DNA from: Bacteroidales bacterium
Lineage (GTDB): Bacteria > Bacteroidota > Bacteroidia > Bacteroidales > F082
Length of the DNA stretch: 43,029 bases
Direction of reading: 5' to 3'
Assembly (NCBI GenBank): GCA_018400955.1
Contig: JAGYLH010000016.1
Span: forward strand, 1-43,029
In this document: positions 8,928 through 17,731 of the stretch, in pieces
Layout of the letters: every line of letters starts with the position of its first letter
Numbering within the stretch: position 1 is the stretch's first letter
Position numbers and translations under genes: made by a program
Notes under the pieces: model-generated
What the model saw: the letters and a program-made list of their open reading frames with translations, nothing else
Told to the model about the DNA's origin: nothing
Database searches by the model: none

Positions 8928-9502
8928 AGAAAATCCTCATCATCCACGGCCACCCGGTAAAAGAAACTTTTATTGATTGCGTGAAAGACAGCTATAAAGA
9001 CGCAGCACAAAAAGCAGGTGCTGAAATAAGGGAAATCGTTTTACGTGACCTGAACTTTGAAATCAACTTTAAGGAAGGCTATCGTGGGAATCAGACCTTG
9101 GAAAGCGATTTAACGGCAGCGCAGGAAGACATCCTTTGGGCCGATCATTTGGTGTTTTTTTACCCCAATTGGTGGGGCACTTATCCGGCCTTGCTGAAGG
9201 GTTTCATTGACAGGGCATTTTTGCCGGGATTTGCCTTCAAATACAGAAAAAGTGGCCAGCTTCCGGAACAATTGCTTCGCGGTAAAACTGCACGCCTGGT
9301 GGTTACAATGGACACTCCGGTATGGTATTATTACCTGGTGCAAAAGGCTCCCGGACACCATTCCATGCGCAAAGCCATCCTGGAGTTTTGTGGCATTCAA
9401 CCTGTAAGGATCAGTTCACTGGGTCCAATGCGAAACTCTTCCGACAAACAACGCAACAAATGGATTTCGCAAATGAGGCACCTTGGCAAGAAAATGATAT
9501 AG
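8924..9502 (+). CDS. NAD(P)H-dependent oxidoreductase, flavodoxin-like (quinone reductase family)
   Basis: A 192-residue flavodoxin-fold protein (PF02525 family: NQO1/MdaB/KefF relatives). The N-terminus KILIIHGHPVKETF is the FMN phosphate-binding loop, and FYPNWWGTYPALLKGFIDR (about 79-97) is the diagnostic block of the family. It would carry out two-electron reduction of quinones or similar acceptors using NAD(P)H and FMN or FAD. It overlaps the lon stop by four bases (ATGA). This pairing with a protein-quality-control protease fits a stress-response unit, which is only an inference. Confidence 0.82.
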   Translation: MKKILIIHGHPVKETFIDCVKDSYKDAAQKAGAEIREIVLRDLNFEINFKEGYRGNQTLESDLTAAQEDILWADHLVFFYPNWWGTYPALLKGFIDRAFLPGFAFKYRKSGQLPEQLLRGKTARLVVTMDTPVWYYYLVQKAPGHHSMRKAILEFCGIQPVRISSLGPMRNSSDKQRNKWISQMRHLGKKMI

Positions 9503-9537
9503 TGCCTTTTTGCTTATTTTCGCTTTAAATTCATTTT

Positions 9538-11187
9538 ATGTCCAAGTCATCGGTTTATCTTCTTTTTAGTAAGGTTCTGATAATCATCATCATTTTCTTT
9601 ACTGCTGCCTGCAATTGGGTTCCAACGGCTGAGAAGGATTTGCAGATATTCCGTTATAATGAATCAGCCGGAATTTCAACACTTGATCCTGCTTTTGCCA
9701 AAGATTTGCCACATATCTGGGCATGCAACCAATTATATAATGGACTGGTTACGCTTGATGAAGATTTGGATATCTTACCTGCAATTGCCAAACACTGGAC
9801 CATTGATTCTGCGGCACACATCTATACCTTCACCTTGCGTGATGATGTTTTTTTTCACGAAAGTGAGGTGTTTGAAAACAAAAGCAGGATTGTCACGGCT
9901 CACGATTTCGTTTACAGCTTCAACCGACTGCTGTCGCCCGGAATTTCATCACCCGGCACCTGGATTTTTAATCAGGTGGCCCAATCTGATGGAAAATATG
10001 CTTTTAACGCACTGAATGATTCCACTTTACAGATCCGCTTATCTTCTCCTTTTCCTGCTTTTTTAGGTGTGCTGGCCATGACTTATGCATCAGTTGTTCC
10101 TGAAGAAGCCATAGCATTTTATGGTTCCAATTTCAGGAATAACCCTGTTGGGACTGGCCCTTTCCGCTTCCAGTATTGGAAAGAAGGGGTAAAACTTGTT
10201 TTTCGGAAAAATACCCAATATTTTGAATGGGAGAATGGTTCACAGTTGCCCTTTCTTGATGCAGTTTCTATAAGCTTTTTGATTGACCGCCAAACGGCTT
10301 TTCTGGAATTTGTGAAAGAAAACCTCGATTTTATGTCGGGTATTGATGCCCGGTACAAAGATGAATTGCTCAGCCGTGATGGCCGGCTCCGAAGCAAATA
10401 CAATGATTATATTCAGCTCATAAGCCAGCCCTATTTGAATACCGAATACCTTGGTATTTTTATTGGTGAAGGTCAAGTAGCTGGCCTTCAGCAACCGCTA
10501 ATGAATCAATCAGTTCGACAGGCAATTAATTATGCCATCGACAGGCAAAAAATGCTGCGGTTTTTACGTAATGGTATTGGCATGCCGGGCCATTCCGGAA
10601 TGATCCCTTATGGGATGCCAGGCCATGATAGCCTGGGGCAAATTGGTTATGCGTTCAACCCAATAAAGGCCAGGGAGTTACTATCTAAATCGGGTTTTGA
10701 GAAACCCCAGATTACCATAACTACAACTGCCGATTATGTTGACATCATCAAATTTGTGCAATCCCAGCTCAATGATGTTGGTTTTGATGCACGCATCGAG
10801 GTGAGTCCGGCAGCAACCATGCGCGAGATGCGTGCACAAGGCAAGCTACAGATTTTCAGGGCCTCCTGGGTGGCCGACTACCCCGATGCTGAAAACTACC
10901 TGTCGTTGTTCACTTCAGCTAATTTCACACCTGCCGGACCCAATTACACCCATTTTACAAATGCCGGTTTCGACGAATTGTACGACAAAGCACTGATAGA
11001 AACCAATCCTGACAAACGCAGCTTGCTATATGCCAAAATGGATAGCCTGATGATGAATGAAGCACCTGTCGTGGTGTTGTATTACGACGAAGTGCTCCGC
11101 TTTGTAAATAAGCGGGTGAAGGGGCTGGGCAGCAATCCGGTGAATATGCTTGATTTGAAAAGGGTTAGGCTGTCTGATAGTCATTGA
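9538..11187 (+). CDS. oligopeptide ABC transporter substrate-binding lipoprotein
   Basis: A 549-residue SBP family 5 protein (OppA/DppA type). The N-terminus has a short charged start, a hydrophobic stretch and a lipobox ending FTAAC, so C25 is the likely lipidated residue. The mature protein shows SAGISTLDPAFAKD, the D-x-x-Y-S-F-x-R signature as HDFVYSFNRLL, and NNPVGTGPFRF, all typical of peptide/nickel-binding proteins. No permease or ATPase genes follow, so it must work with a transporter encoded elsewhere. TATTTTCG at 9515-9522 is a weak candidate -7 element. A repeat-rich patch lies directly downstream. Confidence 0.88.
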   Translation: MSKSSVYLLFSKVLIIIIIFFTAACNWVPTAEKDLQIFRYNESAGISTLDPAFAKDLPHIWACNQLYNGLVTLDEDLDILPAIAKHWTIDSAAHIYTFTLRDDVFFHESEVFENKSRIVTAHDFVYSFNRLLSPGISSPGTWIFNQVAQSDGKYAFNALNDSTLQIRLSSPFPAFLGVLAMTYASVVPEEAIAFYGSNFRNNPVGTGPFRFQYWKEGVKLVFRKNTQYFEWENGSQLPFLDAVSISFLIDRQTAFLEFVKENLDFMSGIDARYKDELLSRDGRLRSKYNDYIQLISQPYLNTEYLGIFIGEGQVAGLQQPLMNQSVRQAINYAIDRQKMLRFLRNGIGMPGHSGMIPYGMPGHDSLGQIGYAFNPIKARELLSKSGFEKPQITITTTADYVDIIKFVQSQLNDVGFDARIEVSPAATMREMRAQGKLQIFRASWVADYPDAENYLSLFTSANFTPAGPNYTHFTNAGFDELYDKALIETNPDKRSLLYAKMDSLMMNEAPVVVLYYDEVLRFVNKRVKGLGSNPVNMLDLKRVRLSDSH

Positions 11188-11549
11188 GTCGGGAGTCTTG
11201 AGTCATGAGACTGTGAGTCAAGTGATTCTGTGCGCGAAGCGCGATCTGTTTTTACAGGAAAATCCAGCTAAAAGTGTCAAAATAAGGTCACTGAGCGGAG
11301 TCTGTGATTCTGTGAGGCTGTGAATTGTGCGCTAAGCGCGGTCTGATTTTAGAAGAATAATCCAGCCTCTATTTTCACGATAAGGTCACTGAGCCGAAGT
11401 GCCGACCCAAAGCTTTATAAATTACTGGCTCACAGCCTCAGTGAATCACAGAATCACAAAAATAATCTCCCTCAAACATGCTGACTCACAGCCTCACAGC
11501 CTTACTGAATCACAAAAACAATCTCCCTCAAACACACTGAATCACAGCA
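11188..11549. repeat. gene-free patch of diverged direct and inverted repeats
   Basis: This 362-base stretch contains no credible gene. Two diverged copies of a unit of roughly 80-100 bases can be followed. Copy A starts with GTGATTCTGTGCGCGAAGCG (11222) and ends with AAGGTCACTGAGCGGAG (11284-11300). Copy B starts GTGAATTGTGCGCTAAGCG (11320) and ends AAGGTCACTGAGCCGAAG (11382-11399). Then come two copies of AATCTCCCTCAAACA (11463-11477 and 11520-11534), interleaved with many CACAGCCTCA and GAATCACA words. The left part (CTGTGATTCTGTGAGGCTGTGA, about 11302-11323) is roughly the reverse complement of the right part (11430-11458), so the RNA could fold back on itself. It separates the plus-strand SBP gene from minus-strand kdsA, and may act as a bidirectional terminator or be a small repeated element. 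Confidence 0.6.
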
Positions 11550-12364
11550 TTACAAAAAAACAACCGCCTCCCGTATTTTAATCCATTTCACCAACAATTC
11601 TTCAACTAAATCGAGTTGGAGCATATTGGCACCATCTGATTTGGCTTCTGATGGATTAGGATGGGTTTCCAGGAAAAGACCATCAACCATGCTTGCAATT
11701 GCAGCATTGCCAATCAAACCGATTAAGTCAGGCCTGCCACCTGTAATTCCCAAGGATTGATTAGGTTGTTGCAGGGAATGTGTTATGTCCATTACCACCG
11801 GGTAACCACTCATTTGCATTTCGGGGATATTCCTGAAATCCACCACAAGATCCTGATAGCCATAGCTATTGCCACGCTCTGTAAGCATTATTTTGGTGTT
11901 GCCTGTTTGCGCCACCTTGTCAGCAGCAAAATGCATGGCCTGTCCCGACAGGAATTGCCCTTTGATATTGACAACCTTGCCGGTTTTAGCAGCTGCCACC
12001 AGCAATTCCGTTTGGCGGCACAAGAAAGCCGGAATTTGCAAAACATCAACAAAATCGGCAGCCATAAAGGCTTCCTCCACACTATGAATATCCGTCACAA
12101 CGGGCACTTTAAACTGTTCGCTTATTTCCTGTAAAATTTTCAAAGCTTTCATATCACCAATTCCCGAAAAGGAATCCAGGCGTGAGCGGTTGGCTTTTTA
12201 TAAGAGCCTTTAAAAACAAAAGGGATTTCATATTTGCTGGTGAGTGCTACCAACTTTTCGGCAATTTGAAAAGGCATCTCTTCATTCTCAATTACGCAAG
12301 GGCCCGCCAGCAAGAAAAAACGGTCGCGACGGATGGACTGAAGAAATGGAATGTCTGTTTTCAT
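11550..12364 (-). CDS. kdsA: 3-deoxy-8-phosphooctulonate synthase (KDO-8-phosphate synthase), split by a frameshift
   Basis: KdsA condenses phosphoenolpyruvate with arabinose-5-phosphate to Kdo-8-phosphate for LPS. Two overlapping frames cover it. The N-terminal part (12149-12364) has FFLLAGPCVIE and VFKGSYKK. The C-terminal part (11550-12152) has the QIPAFLCRQTELL, GGRPDLIGLIG and ETHPNPSEAKSDG blocks. They join if one base is restored in the T5 run at 12195-12199, giving KKANRSRLDSFSGIGDMKAL, the normal family sequence. With that base the length is exactly 272 codons including the stop, the usual size. Because Kdo is normally needed by Gram-negative cells, a sequencing error is more likely than a real mutation. 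The start is 11 bases after the stop of the upstream Rossmann gene. Confidence 0.88.
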
Positions 12365-12375
12365 AGGAATCTGAA

Positions 12376-13050
12376 TTATTTATGCTGAATCATTTTTCTT
12401 ACCAATTCATGAAGGCCGTCTGATTCAACTATTGTAGCGCCAGCCATATTTTCTAATGCCAATATAATCATGGAATGCGCGATGGTTTGGGCGTGTATCC
12501 CCTGTATTTTTCGCGAGGCCAACCAACATCCAGCCAAGTAAACGCATCATCAATTTACCAATGGCCTCAGCCGGCCTTGATTCCTTACGATTTCAAAAAT
12601 GATACTGGGACGCACAATCACTTTGGATGAAATAGCTGATTGAAGCAATGCTTGCTCCATCTCTCCTTTGGTACGCAAATAAAAATTGGATGATTTTGCA
12701 TTTGCCCCTAGCGAAGAAACTACGGCAAATGTTGGCACATTGTTATTTTCGGCAATTTGGATCAACTTGGCCGGGTATTCAAAATCGATCTGACGAAATT
12801 TGGCTTTCGAACCGGCCTTTCGGATGGTAGTCCCTAAGCAGCAAAACAATACATCGCCTTTAATAAGCTCGTTATGTTGATCCATTGTATCTGAATCAAC
12901 GAGATGTTGTGTTAGTTTTGGATGGTCCAAATCCAGTTTTTTGCGCCCAAAACTGACAACCTCCCCAAAATCGTCGGACTGCAATAACAAGCTCAAAAGA
13001 TTGCCGCCGGTCAATCCAGAAGCGCCAAAAATGATTGCTTTTTTCTTCAT
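12376..13050 (-). CDS. NAD(P)-binding Rossmann-fold protein (atypical SDR), two frameshifts
   Basis: The intact N-terminal frame (12550-13050) begins MKKKAIIFGASGLTGGNLL with a G-x-x-G-x-x-G dinucleotide loop, followed by FCCLGTTIRKAGSKAKF and the VVSSLGANAKSSNFYLRTKGEME block. This is the pattern of the small NAD(P)H-binding / HTATIP2-like oxidoreductases. The sequence continues in other frames after about 12594 (NRKESRPAEAIGKLM) and again after about 12510 (IQGIHAQTIAHSMI, ending ELVRKMIQHK). One missing and one extra base would make a single 224-residue protein, the usual size. The gene overlaps the EamA transporter stop by four bases and precedes kdsA by 11 bases. The substrate is unknown. 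Confidence 0.75.
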
Positions 13051-13943
13051 GTTGTTTTTGCGTTTTTACGTTTGCTTACCAGAAATACACCTGCAAATAT
13101 AAGCATAGCAGCTATGATATTGTTTGCTTTCAGCATTTCATCCATAAATACAATGGCCACAATGGCAGCAAAAACTGGCTGCAAATAAATAAATGCGCTG
13201 TTGGCTGTGGGGCTGATGTTTACAAGCGAAAAGTTATTCAAAAAATAAGCGATGATTGTGGTGAAAATAATGACATATAATATGGACATCCAGATATTTA
13301 CAGGAATAGCAGCCCAATCAGACTGCCAGGCCAGATGAGCACTGAATGGCAAGACAAAAATCGCCCCAAAAAAGAAAACCCAACGAACAACCGTAAGTGG
13401 TTTATACTTGAACATTAAAGGCTTAATAAGTACCAGATAGAGCGCATACGAGCTTGCGTTGATCAAAATGAACAAATCACCCAACAGGGTGCCGGAGGAG
13501 AGTTTTAAACTGCCATTGCCCAAAATTAAAATAGCCGCCCCCGATGCACCCAGGAGCAGCCCCAAGGTTTTTAGCAAAGTGAAACGTTCGCCAATAATCA
13601 AGTGTGACATGACCATCACAAGGATGGGAACGTTGACCATAATGATGCTGGCATTGATTGGGGTGGTGATGTTTAGCCCTTCAAAGAACATGATTTGGTT
13701 GATAGCCACCCCAAAAAGTGCCGCAAAAGCCATACGCATCAAGTCGCGCTTTGGGACCTTCTCTTCGTTGGGAAGGATTTTTACAATCAACCAAAAGAAA
13801 AGGGCTCCACCTACTACCCGTAAAGCAATTATGGCCCTGGGTTGTAAAAAATCAGGCATAATGGTTTTGGCAATCACATAGTTCAGGCCATAAATGAGGT
13901 TGGCAATAAAGGCAGCCAACAAGGCAATGAAGCGTTTATTCAA
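13047..13943 (-). CDS. DMT superfamily transporter (EamA family)
   Basis: A 298-residue membrane protein with about ten hydrophobic segments in two homologous EamA halves. The first half has NLIYGLNYVIAKTIMP and LRVVGGALFFWL, and the second starts near SYALYLVLIKPLM. This is the classical drug/metabolite transporter layout of an inner-membrane exporter. The substrate cannot be told from the sequence. It ends with RKNAKTT and its stop overlaps the start of the next gene in an ATGA, so the pair is co-translated. Confidence 0.88.
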   Translation of the reverse strand: MNKRFIALLAAFIANLIYGLNYVIAKTIMPDFLQPRAIIALRVVGGALFFWLIVKILPNEEKVPKRDLMRMAFAALFGVAINQIMFFEGLNITTPINASIIMVNVPILVMVMSHLIIGERFTLLKTLGLLLGASGAAILILGNGSLKLSSGTLLGDLFILINASSYALYLVLIKPLMFKYKPLTVVRWVFFFGAIFVLPFSAHLAWQSDWAAIPVNIWMSILYVIIFTTIIAYFLNNFSLVNISPTANSAFIYLQPVFAAIVAIVFMDEMLKANNIIAAMLIFAGVFLVSKRKNAKTT

Positions 13944-14001
13944 TGGCGGTTGATATTATATGTTTGCCGAAAATACGACAATAATTTACGTGAACAATTC
14001 G

Positions 14002-14361
14002 CTAGAATGGCAAATCATCCTCAGGCGAAGAGGCTTCTGGTTCATTGTAGGGCATATCAGCCGGAGCCGGTGGGGCAGTTGTAGCGCCGCCTTGTTTGTC
14101 GATGCGCCAGGCCTTTACGTCAGTGTACCAACGGCCATTGAATTCGCGCGATTCAATATTGATGCCTGCTTTGATACGTTCGCCGGGAGTGAGTGCCTTG
14201 GCTACTGCTGCTTTGTCGCCCCAGCATGCCAAACAGATTTTTTTGGGATACTGGTCGTCCGTTTCAATAATGACTTCCTGCTTAACCCAGGTGCCGTTGC
14301 GCCCCTGTCCGCTTTGTTCTTCAAGTAATTGAACTACTTTACCTTCAACTTCTAAATTCAT
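14002..14361 (-). CDS. DUF3127 protein with SSB-like acidic C-terminal tip
   Basis: A 119-residue protein of the DUF3127 family, common in Bacteroidota and of unknown function. The body (about 1-90) has beta-rich segments such as MNLEVEGKVVQLLEEQ and WVKQEVIIET, consistent with a small OB fold. It is followed by a proline-, alanine- and glutamate-rich linker and ends PEDDLPF. This closely resembles the C-terminal tip of bacterial single-stranded-DNA-binding proteins (DDDIPF), used to recruit replication and repair enzymes. The resemblance is visible; a DNA-related role is inference. It has its own candidate promoter and is divergent from msrA. Confidence 0.8.
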   Translation of the reverse strand: MNLEVEGKVVQLLEEQSGQGRNGTWVKQEVIIETDDQYPKKICLACWGDKAAVAKALTPGERIKAGINIESREFNGRWYTDVKAWRIDKQGGATTAPPAPADMPYNEPEASSPEDDLPF

Positions 14362-14407
14362 GGTTTTATGGTGTTAAAATTGTTAGCGCTTTAGGTTATT
14401 GGGTTGG

Positions 14408-14415
14408 CAAAAATA
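14408..14415 (-). promoter_or_regulatory. promoter -7 element TATTTTTG of the DUF3127 gene
   Basis: Read on the minus strand the bases are TATTTTTG followed by CC, an exact TAnnTTTG match 46 bases before the DUF3127 start codon. No good -33 TTTG is seen at the usual distance. Confidence 0.5.
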
Positions 14416-14420
14416 GACAT

Positions 14421-14468
14421 ATTTCCGGGCAATTTTATCCAAAACTGAAACATTTCGGGCAATTTTAT
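14421..14468. repeat. short direct repeat pair in the DUF3127-msrA divergent region
   Basis: ATTTCCGGGCAATTTTAT (14421-14438) and CATTTCGGGCAATTTTAT (14451-14468) are near-identical and 30 bases apart. They lie between the divergent DUF3127 and msrA genes, and could be a pair of regulator-binding sites or a chance duplication. Confidence 0.5.
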
Positions 14469-14493
14469 GTTTTAAGAAACAAACAATAAAGCT

Positions 14494-15105
14494 ATGAACA
14501 ATTTCAAGCGTTTTTTCACGATTTATTTGCTAACGCTTTTAATAAATACCAATCTTATGTCACAACGCGAACAATTTGAAACAATTACATTAGGCGCTGG
14601 TTGCTTCTGGTGCACCGAAGCCGTCTTTCAGCGTGTGAATGGCGTCATCAGTGTGGAGTCGGGTTATTCCGGAGGGGGCATTGCCAATCCTACTTACAGG
14701 GAAGTTACATCCGGCCTTACGGGCCATGCCGAGGTGGTGCAGGTGGTTTTCGATCCTGAAATCGTTTCACTTGTTAATATTTTGGAGATATTTTGGCGCA
14801 CCCACGACCCAACCACCTTGAACAGGCAGGGGGCAGACGTGGGCACCCAATACCGATCGGCCATTTTTTACCATACTGATGCACAGCGTGATATAGCCGT
14901 TAAGCTCAAGCAGGAGTTGGAAAATCAGGACATTTGGAACAAGCCGGTGGTAACAGAAATAACAGCCTTTAATGCCTTTTACATAGCAGAAGATTATCAT
15001 CAGGATTATTTCAATCAAAATTCTAATCAGCCTTATTGTCAGTTTGTTATCGTGCCAAAACTGGAGAAGTTCGAAAAACTCTTTTCAGATTTCAAAGCAG
15101 AATAA
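14494..15105 (+). CDS. msrA: peptide-methionine (S)-S-oxide reductase with N-terminal leader
   Basis: A 203-residue MsrA, which reduces the S-epimer of methionine sulfoxide in proteins. The active-site block is GAGCFWCTEAVF with the catalytic cysteine at C37, and the GYSGG, GHAEVVQV and HDPTTLNRQGADVGTQYRS blocks are all intact. The first 23 residues (FFTIYLLTLL hydrophobic core followed by MSQ) look like a secretion leader, so the enzyme may act in the periplasm. An alternative start at the ATG at 14557 (M22) would give a cytoplasmic form. No msrB domain is attached. It is convergent with hypF. Confidence 0.93.
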   Translation: MNNFKRFFTIYLLTLLINTNLMSQREQFETITLGAGCFWCTEAVFQRVNGVISVESGYSGGGIANPTYREVTSGLTGHAEVVQVVFDPEIVSLVNILEIFWRTHDPTTLNRQGADVGTQYRSAIFYHTDAQRDIAVKLKQELENQDIWNKPVVTEITAFNAFYIAEDYHQDYFNQNSNQPYCQFVIVPKLEKFEKLFSDFKAE

Positions 15106-15134
15106 ACAGAAAAAGATTGGGCAGGAAATTTCTT

Positions 15135-17414
15135 TTATGCATTGTAATTCTTGCCCATTGCCCTGAGATTGGCCGCGATGGCCAATTGCCCCAGGGCTAT
15201 GCCTCCATCATTTGAAGGCACGGTGGATTGGGTGTAAACCTCAAAGCCCATATCGGTGAGCAGTTTTTCAGTTGTTTCGAGCAGGTAGCGGTTTTGGAAC
15301 GTGCCGCCTGAAAGAACAATTTTTTTCAAGCCTGTTTCCTTGTTCAATAGGCGGGCCACTTTGATAAGAATGGTGACTACTGTGTTGTGAAATTTAGCAG
15401 ATACCTCATTAATAGGGGTTTGTGTTTTTAAATCTTTAATAATCTGGTAAAATGTTTTATAAAAAACTACCTTTCCATCATGCAAATCAAATAAGTATTT
15501 GCCTTTGCACCCCGGTTTGATGGCCGCTTCGAGGCGCATGGGGGCTTCGGCATGGTAATCGGTTTCGTGGCACAGTCCAATCAGTGCTGACACCCCGTCG
15601 AACAACCTGCCAGCGCCCGAACTCACCGGACTGTTGATGCCCTTATCTATCATTTGAATGATGAATTCGGACTGCTCTTTATCGATATTTCGAATAAATG
15701 GAATATCCATTTTAAACAAGTCACTGCCAAAGTATTTGTACAGATAGGACAAAGCGGTGCGCCAGGGCTGTTTGGTCACCTGATCGCCACCTGGAAGTGG
15801 TACCGGGTCAAAATGGTATTTGCGTTCAAAACCAGATAAATCACAAACAAAAAACTCACCGCCCCAAATGGTGCCATCAGTGCCATAGCCTGTTCCGTCA
15901 AGTGCTATGCCTATTACTTTTTCGTTCAGGCCATGTTCGGCCATGCACGAAGCTATATGGGCATGGTGGTGCTGTACTTCAATGCATTGAACGCCCAAGT
16001 TTCGGGCAAATTGCGCCGACAGATAGTCTGGGTGGCTGTCGCAAACCGCCAATTGTGGTTTGAACCGGAAAAGCGAAGCAAAACGCCCATAGGATTCTTC
16101 ATAAAAATGCAGGGTCTCCCCATTTTTTAAATCGCCGATATGTTGGCTTATAATGGCTTGTTGGCCTTTGCCCAGGGCAAAAGTATTGCTCAATTCTGCC
16201 CCGGCTGCAAAAATACCCTCCGTATCCAGCTTCAAGGTGACAGGGGAGGGGACATAGCCACGCGAACGCCGGATAAGCCTTTGCTTGTTGCCGGCCACCA
16301 TCACAACTGAATCATCGGCGCGGTTGTATATTTCCCGGTTGTATCCCACCACCAAATCAGCAAGTCCATCAAAAGAAGCGAGGGCCTCCTGATCGGAAAT
16401 GATTACTGGTTCGTCAGACAAGTTGCCGCTCGTGAGCACGATGGCTTTTGTTTTTAAAGCCTTAAAAAGCTGAAAATGAACAGGCATATAAGGCAGTACC
16501 ACACCTGTTGTGTTTAAACCCTTGCTGATGGTATGAGCCAGACTAACCTTGTTTTTCAATAAGACAATGGGGCGTTGCCAGGATGCCAGACATACCTTTT
16601 CAACCGGACTTAAATGAAAATATGTTGATGCAACATCCATGTCCGCAACCATTACGGCCAATGGTTTGCCTTCGCGATTCTTTTTCAGGCGCAAACGCAA
16701 CACCGCCTCATTATCAAGGGCATCACACAGCAAATGATAGCCGCCCAAACCTTTAAGCGCTATAATACGGCCCTTGTCGATTTCAAAGGCAATTCGTTTT
16801 GCGACTTCATCACCCTGGCTGATCAATTCATTGGTGGGCAGTATTTGATAAGCCGGGCCGCAATGCATGCAGGCCACGGGTTGGGCGTGAAACCGGCGGT
16901 CGAGTACATGGGTATATTCCTCTTTGCAGGTTTCGCACATGGCAAAAGGCTGCATGGTGGTCAGGTGCCTGTCGTAAGGCAATGATTTGATAATGGTAAA
17001 GCGTGGCCCGCAATTGGTGCAGTTGATAAAGGGATAAGCCAGGCGGTGGGGCTGTGTTTCCATATCTGCCAGACATTCTGCACAAACAGCAATATCAGGG
17101 CTAACATGGGTAATAGCATCCGAAAGGTTGCTGCTTTTTTGTATGCTAAAACTTTCAAAATAAGTAGGTTCAACCGGTATGGAATTGATTGATCCTATTT
17201 GTGAAGCAGGCGGCGCACACGCTTTTATATCGGCCAAAAACGCATCCAAATGATGGCTATTTCCCTCCGCATGAATTTGCACCCCTTCATTGTTGTTCTC
17301 TACCCAGCCGCAAATGCTGTTCTTTTTAGCCATACGATAAACAAACGGACGGAAGCCAACGCCTTGCACAAGACCTGTGATGTGGATATGTATGGCACGA
17401 ATTGCTTGCTTCAT
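15135..17414 (-). CDS. hypF: carbamoyltransferase HypF ([NiFe]-hydrogenase maturation)
   Basis: A 759-residue HypF that transfers the carbamoyl group of carbamoyl phosphate to HypE, the first step in making the cyanide ligands of the hydrogenase Ni-Fe site. The domains are in order. The acylphosphatase domain is at 1-95 (GLVQGVGFRPFVYRMAKK). Two zinc fingers follow at about 110-190 (C-A-E-C, C-T-N-C-G-P, C-E-T-C and C-M-H-C-G-P). The YrdC-like domain is at about 205-390 (IALKGLGGYHLLCDA). The Kae1-like domain (HHAHIASCMAEHGL and ALDGTGYGTDGTIWGG) reaches the C-terminus. It stands alone here, 14 kb from and opposite to the hox operon. No hypA-E genes are in the window. Confidence 0.96.
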   Translation of the reverse strand: MKQAIRAIHIHITGLVQGVGFRPFVYRMAKKNSICGWVENNNEGVQIHAEGNSHHLDAFLADIKACAPPASQIGSINSIPVEPTYFESFSIQKSSNLSDAITHVSPDIAVCAECLADMETQPHRLAYPFINCTNCGPRFTIIKSLPYDRHLTTMQPFAMCETCKEEYTHVLDRRFHAQPVACMHCGPAYQILPTNELISQGDEVAKRIAFEIDKGRIIALKGLGGYHLLCDALDNEAVLRLRLKKNREGKPLAVMVADMDVASTYFHLSPVEKVCLASWQRPIVLLKNKVSLAHTISKGLNTTGVVLPYMPVHFQLFKALKTKAIVLTSGNLSDEPVIISDQEALASFDGLADLVVGYNREIYNRADDSVVMVAGNKQRLIRRSRGYVPSPVTLKLDTEGIFAAGAELSNTFALGKGQQAIISQHIGDLKNGETLHFYEESYGRFASLFRFKPQLAVCDSHPDYLSAQFARNLGVQCIEVQHHHAHIASCMAEHGLNEKVIGIALDGTGYGTDGTIWGGEFFVCDLSGFERKYHFDPVPLPGGDQVTKQPWRTALSYLYKYFGSDLFKMDIPFIRNIDKEQSEFIIQMIDKGINSPVSSGAGRLFDGVSALIGLCHETDYHAEAPMRLEAAIKPGCKGKYLFDLHDGKVVFYKTFYQIIKDLKTQTPINEVSAKFHNTVVTILIKVARLLNKETGLKKIVLSGGTFQNRYLLETTEKLLTDMGFEVYTQSTVPSNDGGIALGQLAIAANLRAMGKNYNA

Positions 17415-17731
17415 GGCTTTTGGGAATAGAGGTGCGAAATTAGTAAAACTAAGGAGATGCCTACGGAGTGCGGAGCTGAAATTTTATAGGGAAGACTATT
17501 TGAACAATGAGGTATTTGAAAAAGGGCGAAGGGCGGCCATTACTCAAATGTACCCACAGGAAATTTTTCGATTCAGTTCTTTCGATTGATTTTCATGCTT
17601 TCACAATTACTTTTCAATAAATCAAGCTACACTTTTTTGTGCATACTAAGGGGATGATTTGCAATCCTGCAATAGTTTTAGGATAAAGCAGGTTTGAGTT
17701 TAAGCATTAGTTTGGCTACCAGTTCGCGCTA
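17415..17731. other. gene-free stretch between hypF and the DUF4276 gene
   Basis: No convincing reading frame was found. On the minus strand TAATTTCG (17435-17442) is a weak -7 candidate for hypF. At 17452-17491 the plus strand reads GGAGATGCCTACGGAGTGCG and then an A/T-rich tail. This looks like a type of dispersed intergenic repeat I have seen in Bacteroidota, but only one copy is in the window. The rest is A/T-rich and unassigned. Confidence 0.5.

Noticed and set aside
15118-15157. Inverted repeat TGGGCAGGAA / TTCTTGCCCA at the hypF-msrA junction
   Set aside because: It overlaps the hypF stop codon and lacks a T-run on either strand, so a terminator call is not supported.
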